From: JAGVSV01 sp050952845
Lineage (GTDB): Bacteria > Bacillota > Clostridia > Christensenellales > Aristaeellaceae
NCBI GenBank assembly: GCA_050952845.1
Contig: JBMNLP010000001.1
Span: forward strand, 62,001-126,000
Direction: 5' to 3'
Length of the DNA stretch: 64,000 nucleotides
The translations under genes and the position numbers were made by a program. Shown one piece after another: positions 1-6,680 of this stretch; position 1 is the first letter of the stretch, and each line of letters starts with the position of its first letter. A model generated the notes under the pieces. It was not told the DNA's origin, ran no database searches, and was given only the letters and a program-made list of their open reading frames with translations.

Positions 1-1685
1 AGCTGCATCACCAGCCAGCTGCCCCTGGGCGGCGTCACGGCTTCCGAGCCATGCAGCGCCAGCACCCGCCGCGTTCCCCTCCCCCATGTAGCATGGGGAG
101 CGTTCAGGCCATATATGCCCGGCTGGCTTACCATATCTCCCGATCGATTGTCCGCCCGCTCGACAGGATACGGCTTGAACCCTTCCGGCAAAACATGCAC
201 CACCTGCCCGCCCAGCCGCAATCCCTGCGCGCTAAAGCAGGTAACGCTCAATGGAAACATACCGCCCTGCACATAGCAATGTTCCACAACATGCCCCACA
301 GCAGAGGTACCGTCGCCAAAATCCCAGGTGCATTCATCCTCCAGACCTGCCGCCACCTTGAAACGCACGGGCTGGCCCGCGATCAAATAGCCTGGTTCCA
401 GGCTGCAGCGAAGCGGCTCAGGCAGGCCAGGCAAGCACTTGCCGCCCAGCCGGTATATTTCATCGACGCTGTCATCTAAATGCACGTCTGCTCCGTCATT
501 GCCGGAAAACACATTGTCGCGCAGATACACCATCCGTGCATGCTTCAAATAAATACCATGGCCTGTAAAATTGCCTTTGGTTTGGTTGTTCTCCAGCCTG
601 TTCCCTTCAATGAGCACATGCAGGGAAGGCGTCTGCTCGCTATGCCGGAGGACGATACCGGGCCCGGCGTTGTCGTGCACATGGTTCCCCTTGATGATGC
701 TATGGCTGCAGGAGCCGTTGACAAAGACAATGCCCGCGTTGCCGAAATCCTCGGGCGCGTTGCAAAATTCCCTGCCGTTAAAGGCAGCTTCGTTTTCCAA
801 GAGCACCGTGTGGTTGGAGTTGCCCAGCCAAAACCCGTAGCTGCAGTGATTCGCTTTGTTGCGGATGTAGGTGTTGTGATCCGCCCAGGCCTCAAAGCCA
901 TTGTTATTCGCGTAGGAGCAGTCGTTTTCTTCCATCAGGTTGCCGGTGGACATCCAGCCATTGAGCACGCGGATAAAAAAACCGTCCCCGCCATGGGTCA
1001 TGTTGTTGCGTTTGAATACGTTGTCATGGGATCCGGACTCCACCAGCACGCAGGCTGAATCCCGCGCATGCACCTCGCCGGGCGATATGCGCAGTCCCCA
1101 TGAGAAGTTGTTGGAAATAATCTGATTGGCGGAGGAATGCCACATTTTCAAGCCGGTGTTGGAGGTATGGCTGAAGTCGTTGTGCTCCACCAGGTTGTTG
1201 TCGCTATGGCGCAGGTGCAGGGCATCCCACACCCGGTTCGCCCGGCAGCGGCTGACGGTGCAGCCGCTTGACGAAACCATCAGGATGCCGCCGTGCTCGC
1301 CATGGTCGTCCCATCCCCAGCCCGGGTCGTGAAAGCAGTCCGACACATCGCAATTCTCCAGCACGATGTCACAGCAGTTTTCCAGATGGATGCCCATGTT
1401 GAAGCCGGACAGCGACAAGCCCCGCACAGACACCCCCGTCCTGCCCGTCAGACGCAAGCCGGTGCCAACATAGAGGCTATGCGCAGGCGCTGCGTGGCCC
1501 TGCACGCTTTCCGAGGTTGCCTCGCCGGCATGCCCGCCCCCGCGGATCACCACACCGCCTCCTTCTATCACGATATGGTCTGCAGCGATGACCAGGCCCT
1601 CTTTGCCCGTAAAATCGTAGACGCCTGGAACCAGGGCAACGCTCTGCGCAATGACGGCGCCGGGGTATGGAACAAACGCTTTCAT
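1..1685 (-). CDS. Right-handed parallel beta-helix protein with C-terminal PKD domain (partial, runs off window)
   Basis: An open frame runs from an ATG at 1685 off the left edge, so at least 561 residues are present and the C-terminus is missing. A good ribosome site (GGAGG) precedes the ATG. Residues from about 30 onward show repeated short rungs rich in Asn, Gly and hydrophobic pairs (for example NNLVEHNDF, DNVFKRNNM, ENNQTKGN), typical of parallel beta-helix enzymes such as polysaccharide lyases and pectinase-like hydrolases. Near residue 450 a PKD-type Ig fold appears with the signature WDFGDGT. There is no signal peptide, so it may act in the cytoplasm on imported oligosaccharides. It is the last visible gene of the LacI/ABC operon, 71 bases after the binding-protein gene. 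Substrate and lyase-versus-hydrolase chemistry cannot be told from sequence alone. Confidence 0.85.
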   Translation of the reverse strand, partial: MKAFVPYPGAVIAQSVALVPGVYDFTGKEGLVIAADHIVIEGGGVVIRGGGHAGEATSESVQGHAAPAHSLYVGTGLRLTGRTGVSVRGLSLSGFNMGIHLENCCDIVLENCDVSDCFHDPGWGWDDHGEHGGILMVSSSGCTVSRCRANRVWDALHLRHSDNNLVEHNDFSHTSNTGLKMWHSSANQIISNNFSWGLRISPGEVHARDSACVLVESGSHDNVFKRNNMTHGGDGFFIRVLNGWMSTGNLMEENDCSYANNNGFEAWADHNTYIRNKANHCSYGFWLGNSNHTVLLENEAAFNGREFCNAPEDFGNAGIVFVNGSCSHSIIKGNHVHDNAGPGIVLRHSEQTPSLHVLIEGNRLENNQTKGNFTGHGIYLKHARMVYLRDNVFSGNDGADVHLDDSVDEIYRLGGKCLPGLPEPLRCSLEPGYLIAGQPVRFKVAAGLEDECTWDFGDGTSAVGHVVEHCYVQGGMFPLSVTCFSAQGLRLGGQVVHVLPEGFKPYPVERADNRSGDMVSQPGIYGLNAPHATWGRGTRRVLALHGSEAVTPPRGSWLVMQ

Positions 1686-1705
1686 AACATCCTCCAAACA
1701 TGAAT

Positions 1706-1741
1706 CCAGGCCACCACGCCGAAACGGCAGTGATGGCCTGG
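1706..1741 (-). other. Intercistronic hairpin after solute-binding protein gene
   Basis: Arms CCAGGCCACCA (1706-1716) and TGATGGCCTGG (1731-1741) pair with a single mismatch around a 14-base loop. There is no T tract, so it is more likely an mRNA-stabilising or partial-attenuation hairpin between the binding-protein gene and the beta-helix gene than a full terminator. Confidence 0.6.
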
Positions 1742-1756
1742 CAGGGTCAGATCGGT

Positions 1757-3259
1757 TTATTTTGCCTGGTAGCGGTCGGAGGCAGCCTGGCGGACGGCAG
1801 TCAATTCGTCAGCGCCGTAGGCTCGCAGTTCAGCCAGGTAAGCGTCCCACTCGGCGTCGATGTCCTTTTCACCGGTGATGAACTTGTCGCGCCAGGATTC
1901 ACGCGCCGTTTTCAGGTCGGTCTGTTTCTGGGTGTTCAGATCAGTTTCCTCCGGGGTGAACGCCAGGAAAGGCTCAATGGCCAGGGAAGCATCCGATTGG
2001 GCCCATACGGTCTTGAAAGCCGCCTGTTCCTGTGTCAGCAACGCAAGGGCAGCTTCTGCGGACTGTACGCCGACAAAGGTCGGGTGCGCGTACTGCGAAA
2101 GCGCGGCATTGGGCTCATAGGTCTCATTCTGCAGCACAGCCTCGGTGTAAGCCTTCTTTCCGTCTGTCACCGTGTAGGAAACCCCTTCAACACCCCAGTT
2201 GAGCAAGTCATTGCCGGCCTGGGTGAAGAAGAAATCAAAGTACTGCAGGAAACGGCCTACATCTGCGCAGCTGGCCGAAACCGCCACGCCATAGGGCTGC
2301 ACATAGCGCCGTGCAGCAGATGAAAGGTTCTTGCCGCCCAGATACTCCATGGGCACATAGTTCATGGTCAGCCCATTGGCCTCGCCATCCTTCATCATCG
2401 TGCCAAAGACAGCCGGGTTGTCCACATACATGCCCACGCGGTCTTCCTGTACTTTCTTCATGTAGATATCGCTGTCCCAGGAGAAATAGTCCGGGTCCAG
2501 GATGCCGTCCTCATACAGGCGGTTCATGTATTTGAGCCATTCCTTGTAGTTATCCGTCATCGGCCCAAACAGGACGGTTTTGCCGTCGTCGGCATAATGG
2601 TAGTCGTCCGCTGTGCCAAAGGCATAGGTCAGGCGGTTGATTTGGGAAGGATAGCCCGTGACGAGCTCATCGTTTAAGCCGTTACCGTTGACATCCTGGT
2701 CGCGGAAAGCCTTCAGGACGGCATACAGCTCGTCGGTGTTGGTGGGCATCGACAGGCTTAGCTTGTCCAGCCAGTCCTGACGGATACCGAAGCCTTCGCC
2801 AAACACCAGGGTCTTGTCCGGCGTGATCCACGGTACGAAATAGATGCCGCCATCCGCGCTGATCAGCTGTTTTTTGATGAGGGGATCGCTCTCGATCAGC
2901 GCATACAGGTTGGGCGCGTTGTCCTTGATGAAAGGCTCGATGTTGACGATCAGGCCGGCTTTGGAATACTGCGCCGTCCGCACGGGATTCCAGGCATAAT
3001 AGATGCCGTCCGTGGTGTCGCCGGAGGACATCATCAGGTCAAAGGTGTTGGTATCGCTTTGAATGACCCATTCGATGTCTGTTTCGGTGGCTTTTTCCGC
3101 CTCTGCAAAGGCGAGAATCTGGTCGTAGGATTCGGCGCCCCAGCTTTCGGCAGTACCCAGCCAGGTCCAGATGGAGAATGTGGCGGTCGGTTCGGCAAAG
3201 GCAGCCGTCACAGAGAGCAGCATCACCATTGCCAGCAGGAAGGTCAGGGTTTTCTTCAT
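1757..3259 (-). CDS. Extracellular carbohydrate-binding protein (family 1, LplA-like)
   Basis: This is the substrate-capture subunit of a carbohydrate ABC importer, 500 residues long. The start is placed at the ATG at 3259, which follows AAGGAGG; an in-frame extension upstream adds residues unlike a leader. Residues 1-22 form a signal peptide (MKKTLTFLLAMVMLLS then AFA) without a lipobox cysteine, which is unusual for a Gram-positive binding protein; it may be anchored otherwise or released. The length and the residues SGDTTDGIYYAW and FGIRQDWLDKL are typical of large oligosaccharide-binding proteins paired with LplB/LplC permeases. The permease gene ends upstream at 3312. No ATPase gene is nearby, so a shared MsmX-type ATPase is likely. 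Confidence 0.9.
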   Translation of the reverse strand: MKKTLTFLLAMVMLLSVTAAFAEPTATFSIWTWLGTAESWGAESYDQILAFAEAEKATETDIEWVIQSDTNTFDLMMSSGDTTDGIYYAWNPVRTAQYSKAGLIVNIEPFIKDNAPNLYALIESDPLIKKQLISADGGIYFVPWITPDKTLVFGEGFGIRQDWLDKLSLSMPTNTDELYAVLKAFRDQDVNGNGLNDELVTGYPSQINRLTYAFGTADDYHYADDGKTVLFGPMTDNYKEWLKYMNRLYEDGILDPDYFSWDSDIYMKKVQEDRVGMYVDNPAVFGTMMKDGEANGLTMNYVPMEYLGGKNLSSAARRYVQPYGVAVSASCADVGRFLQYFDFFFTQAGNDLLNWGVEGVSYTVTDGKKAYTEAVLQNETYEPNAALSQYAHPTFVGVQSAEAALALLTQEQAAFKTVWAQSDASLAIEPFLAFTPEETDLNTQKQTDLKTARESWRDKFITGEKDIDAEWDAYLAELRAYGADELTAVRQAASDRYQAK

Positions 3260-3311
3260 TGCGTTTTCCTCCTTTTTATTATGCAACGCTCGTAGAGCGC
3301 ACATTTCGGGG

Positions 3312-4196
3312 TTATCCTTTCAGCGAGCCTATCATGATGCCCTTGATAAAATACTTTTGCAGGAACGGATAGACCAGCAGAATGGGCAGGGTGGAGACAA
3401 CCACCGTCGCGTATTTCAAGCCTTTGAAAATCTGGGTCTTGTTCGCGCCGGTAAGGTAACCGGTGTCAAAGTCGCGCTGAGAGCCAGCAATCAGGATGCC
3501 GCGCATAACCAGCTGCAGGGGAAACTTGTTGCGGTCCTTCAGGTAGATGGAAGCGCCAAACCAGGCGTTCCAGTATCCAACCGCATAGAACAGGATCATG
3601 ACCGCCATGATCGGCACAGCCACAGGGATGATGATGCGAAACAGAATCTGGATATCATTGGCGCCGTCGATGCGCGCCGATTCGGACAGGGATTCGGGGA
3701 TGCCCTGAAAATAGGTGCGCATCATGATCATATTCCAGCTGCTGACCATGCCGGGGATAATCAACGCCCACATAGAATTATACAGCCCCAATGCGCGGAC
3801 CAGAAGGTAAAATGGGATGAGGCCGCCGCCAAAGAACATGGGGACGGTGATCAGGATCATCATCCATCGGTAACCCATCACCCACCGGCAGCTGAGCGCA
3901 TAGGCGCCCAGGCAGGTCATCAGCATGCTCAGGGTGGTGCCCACAGCCACAATTACCAGTGTGTTGCGGTAACCGATCCCGATCATCGGATTGCCAAAGA
4001 CATACTTATAGGAGTTGATGTTGAACCCCTCTGGCCAGATCAGCATCGCACCGTATTTGGTAATGGCTTCCGGGCTGGCAAAGGATGTCATCATCACATG
4101 CCACAGCGGATACACCGTGATGATGATCAGAAAAATCAGGGCGGCATGGTTGAACACATCAAAGACACGGTCACCTGCACTATGCTTGCGTTTCAC
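3312..4196 (-). CDS. Carbohydrate ABC transporter permease (LplC/YtcP-like)
   Basis: A 294-residue inner-membrane permease of the MalG-like branch. It shows about six hydrophobic segments, beginning near residue 17 (ALIFLIIITVYPLWHVMM). The cytoplasmic EAA loop, which docks the ATPase, reads ESARIDGANDIQILFRIIIP around residues 165-185. The start codon is GTG at 4196, seven bases after AAGGAGG. The C-terminal KYFIKGIMIGSLKG is the usual family ending. It lies 45 bases after the LplB-like permease gene and 52 bases before the binding-protein gene, so the three form one importer. Confidence 0.92.
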   Translation of the reverse strand: MKRKHSAGDRVFDVFNHAALIFLIIITVYPLWHVMMTSFASPEAITKYGAMLIWPEGFNINSYKYVFGNPMIGIGYRNTLVIVAVGTTLSMLMTCLGAYALSCRWVMGYRWMMILITVPMFFGGGLIPFYLLVRALGLYNSMWALIIPGMVSSWNMIMMRTYFQGIPESLSESARIDGANDIQILFRIIIPVAVPIMAVMILFYAVGYWNAWFGASIYLKDRNKFPLQLVMRGILIAGSQRDFDTGYLTGANKTQIFKGLKYATVVVSTLPILLVYPFLQKYFIKGIMIGSLKG

Positions 4197-4241
4197 CAGG
4201 ATTTCCTCCTTTTCGTCCGTCGCGATGATACAGCGTCATCC

Positions 4242-5222
4242 TCACCACAGGCTGGTTTCGCTGACGCTTTTGCTGATGCGGTTGACAGTGATGATCAGCA
4301 TGAAGTTGATCACAGTGGTAAACAGGTTGACCGCCGTAGAGAAACTGTATCTGGTTTCTTCCAAACCCTTGCGGTAGACATAGGTGCCCAGGGTATCCGC
4401 GACATCATAGGTGAGCGGCTGATACAGCAGAATCAGCTTTTCAAAACCCGTGCTCATCAGCCCACCCACAGCGAATATCAACATGATGATGATGGTGGGC
4501 GAAATGCCAGGCAGCGTGACGTGCAACATTTTCCGAAAGCGCCCCGCGCCGTCAATCTCCGCCGCCTCATACAGCTCCGGATCGATAGCCGTCAACGTAG
4601 ACAGATAGAGGATGGAGCCCCAGCCCACGCCCTGCCAAACGCCGGACAGCGTGTAAATCGGCCTGAAGTAGCCGGGGATATTCAGGTAAAGCACGGGCTT
4701 GAAATCAGACAGCGGCCTGCCCCGCAGGCTGACATGGACAAACTGCCGGATGGTATTGAAAAGCCCTTCGGACGACAGCACGTCTTTCAGTATGCCGATC
4801 ACGACCACCATGGCGATGAAGTGCGGCAGGTAGGAAATGGTCTGCACGGTGCGCTTGAACTTGCTGCTTCTAACCTCGTTGAGCATCAACGCCAGCATGA
4901 TGGGGGCGGGAAAGCCGATAGCCAGTTCCCACAGGTTGAGCAGCAGCGTGTTTCTGATGAGCTTGGAGAACATGGGGCTGCTGAAAAGCTCGCGGAAGTT
5001 TTTCAGCCCCACGAAGTCCGCCCCTTCAAAAAAGCCCATCCCTGGCTGATAGTCCTGAAAAGCGATGATGATGCCGTACATGGGCAGGTACGAAAAAATG
5101 ATGTAATAGACAGCAACAGGCAAAAACATCAGATAGACGAATTTAGCGCGGTGAAACTCCCTCCTGAAGCGTCCGTGCTTCTTAACAGGCAGATGGGTTT
5201 GGTGCAAGCTGGTACTCGTCAT
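4242..5222 (-). CDS. Carbohydrate ABC transporter permease (LplB-like)
   Basis: A 326-residue permease of the MalF/LplB branch. A basic cytoplasmic N-terminus (to about residue 28) leads into the first membrane segment (FVYLMFLPVAVYYIIFSYLP). The EAA motif is YEAAEIDGAGRFRKMLHVTL. The ATG at 5222 overlaps the TGA of the LacI gene as ATGA, with GGAAAGGA as ribosome site, implying coupled translation with the regulator. It pairs with the LplC-like permease downstream. Specificity is not readable from the sequence, but the linked GH2, GH38 and beta-helix enzymes suggest a complex plant or host glycan fragment. Confidence 0.92.
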   Translation of the reverse strand: MTSTSLHQTHLPVKKHGRFRREFHRAKFVYLMFLPVAVYYIIFSYLPMYGIIIAFQDYQPGMGFFEGADFVGLKNFRELFSSPMFSKLIRNTLLLNLWELAIGFPAPIMLALMLNEVRSSKFKRTVQTISYLPHFIAMVVVIGILKDVLSSEGLFNTIRQFVHVSLRGRPLSDFKPVLYLNIPGYFRPIYTLSGVWQGVGWGSILYLSTLTAIDPELYEAAEIDGAGRFRKMLHVTLPGISPTIIIMLIFAVGGLMSTGFEKLILLYQPLTYDVADTLGTYVYRKGLEETRYSFSTAVNLFTTVINFMLIITVNRISKSVSETSLW

Positions 5223-6328
5223 TTGACACCATTCCTTTCCAGATAGTTGTAGGTCATGACATTGAGGGCGTTTTGCCTGAAGTAATGGCAGTTTTGTGAT
5301 GTCACCACCGTCAGCCTGGCGTTGACCACGCTGGAAAGCGGCCGGATGTTGCGCATCAGAAATTCATACAGCACCTGGATGCTCAGCGCGCCCTGCTGGG
5401 CAGGATCCTGATCGATGACGGCTGTGACAACCTTCCGCTTCACATAATCGAGCACTTGGCTGGATGTGTCATACCCGATGAGGGCCATTTTGCCGGCATA
5501 GCCGCTGTCCTCCACTGCCTTGGCAACATCCGCCAGCTGCCCATAGGTCATGTAGATGGCATCGGGGCGGTATGCCTCAATCATCTCTAAGGTGTCCTCA
5601 TAGATATGATCTCCAATTCTTGAGAACTTGAAGGGCCCGAGAATATCGATCATGGGATAGCAGGACATCTCCTGGCGGAAACCCGATATTTTCTGGGGCA
5701 CCATGAAGCCGCCTTCACCGTAGGCGATCATCGCAACCTTGCCGCGCCCCCTGAGCGTCAACCCTGTCAGCTCGGCGCTTATTCTGCCCGAGCGATAGTA
5801 GTCGGACCCGATGAAACACAGGCGTCTGCTCTGGGGGATGTCTGTGTCGATCAGCAAAACCTGAATGTCCTTTTTAGCCAACTGGTCCACCACAGGGGCA
5901 ATCAGCTCCGGGTGGGAAGGCGCCAGCACGATGCCGCGGGCGCCCATCGCCACCAGCCGTTCGATGGCTTCCGCCTGCTCCTCCTGGCTGGAGATATCGG
6001 TTTTAACCACCTCGATTTGCAGCCCATAGTCCTTATAGCTGCTTGCCGAAAAATAAATGCCTTTGAGCACTTCTTCCACGTACTCGCAAAACTCCCCCGT
6101 GCCATCGGGCTTGGTGTAAACAACCACACCCACCAGCGCGGTATCGCGGTTGGCCAGGGAACGGGCAGCCTGGTTGGGGGAATAGTTCATTTCTTCAGCC
6201 AGCGCAATGATCTTGCTGCGCAAGCCCTCATCCACATGGGGATATCCATTCAGGGCGCGGCTGACCGTGCTGCGCGATACGCCCAGCTTTTTCGCCAGCA
6301 GGGTAGAGGTAACTCTCTGCTTGCTCAT
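5219..6328 (-). CDS. LacI family transcriptional regulator
   Basis: A 369-residue sugar-responsive repressor. The N-terminal helix-turn-helix covers about residues 6-55 (LAKKLGVSRSTVSRALNGY), followed by the hinge helix (YSPNQAARSLANR) and a periplasmic-binding-protein-like sensor domain from about residue 63. The start is set at the ATG at 6328, just after GGAGAGG; a GTG 18 bases upstream has no ribosome site. It is the first gene of the importer operon and overlaps the next gene by 4 bases. A perfect palindrome at 6407-6420 upstream is its probable operator, so it likely controls both itself and the divergent GH2/UroD-like/GH38 operon. Confidence 0.93.
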   Translation of the reverse strand: MSKQRVTSTLLAKKLGVSRSTVSRALNGYPHVDEGLRSKIIALAEEMNYSPNQAARSLANRDTALVGVVVYTKPDGTGEFCEYVEEVLKGIYFSASSYKDYGLQIEVVKTDISSQEEQAEAIERLVAMGARGIVLAPSHPELIAPVVDQLAKKDIQVLLIDTDIPQSRRLCFIGSDYYRSGRISAELTGLTLRGRGKVAMIAYGEGGFMVPQKISGFRQEMSCYPMIDILGPFKFSRIGDHIYEDTLEMIEAYRPDAIYMTYGQLADVAKAVEDSGYAGKMALIGYDTSSQVLDYVKRKVVTAVIDQDPAQQGALSIQVLYEFLMRNIRPLSSVVNARLTVVTSQNCHYFRQNALNVMTYNYLERNGVK

Positions 6329-6367
6329 TTCCTCTCCATTGACCACGTGTTCATTATCAACGCATTG

Positions 6368-6396
6368 ACTATATCACAGTTATTTCTTCTAGTCAA
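6368..6396 (-). promoter_or_regulatory. Promoter of the LacI/ABC operon
   Basis: On the minus strand, TTGACT (6396-6391) and TATAGT (6373-6368) are separated by 17 bases, a near-consensus housekeeping sigma promoter about 40 bases upstream of the regulator start. Confidence 0.65.
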
Positions 6397-6406
6397 CTAC
6401 AATGTT

Positions 6407-6420
6407 TGCAATCGATTGCA
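6407..6420. promoter_or_regulatory. LacI-family operator palindrome
   Basis: TGCAATCGATTGCA is a perfect 14-base palindrome with a central CG step, the hallmark of LacI/GalR/CcpA-type operators. It sits 11 bases upstream of the minus-strand -35 element, between the two divergent operons, next to a LacI-family gene. Binding by that regulator is inferred; a CcpA-like protein could also bind. Confidence 0.7.
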
Positions 6421-6542
6421 GATATAACCCCGTATAATATACGCTTGCTGAATATCCCATTTGATTTTCCCTGCTATTTCATGTTATATCAGGCATTTTC
6501 TTCGCCAGTTTTCGCATGTTCCCCTTCGCTTTTTTTAGCTTC

Positions 6543-6571
6543 TTGACAGTATCCAACAGCTATGGTACCAT
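6543..6571 (+). promoter_or_regulatory. Probable promoter of the GH2/UroD-like/GH38 operon
   Basis: TTGACA (6543-6548), 17 bases, then TACCAT (6566-6571). The -35 is consensus and the -10 matches four of six positions. The GH2 start lies about 110 bases downstream. Confidence 0.45.
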
Positions 6572-6680
6572 TAGAACAACATGTGATGCACGCGCGTTCA
6601 TCGCTTGCACGACAGAATAAGTTGCCGGGCATATATCGCTGCCAAAAAGCCGGCAACCAGGGAACAGGAGATGGCATCGG

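Larger units (their letters stand above)
6329..6680. other. Divergent intergenic control region
   Basis: A 352-base stretch without a gene between the LacI operon (leftward) and the GH2 operon (rightward). It holds a minus-strand promoter (6368-6396), a LacI-type palindrome (6407-6420), a plus-strand TATAAT at 6433-6438 with no good -35 at standard spacing, and a better-spaced plus-strand promoter at 6543-6571. It is visibly more AT-rich than the flanking genes at 6360-6490. Confidence 0.7.

Noticed and set aside
3171..5246. Long plus-strand open frame (691 codons) rich in His, Gln and Asp
   Set aside because: It is antisense to three well-supported ABC transporter genes, has no ribosome site and no recognisable domain; it is a by-product of codon bias on the other strand.
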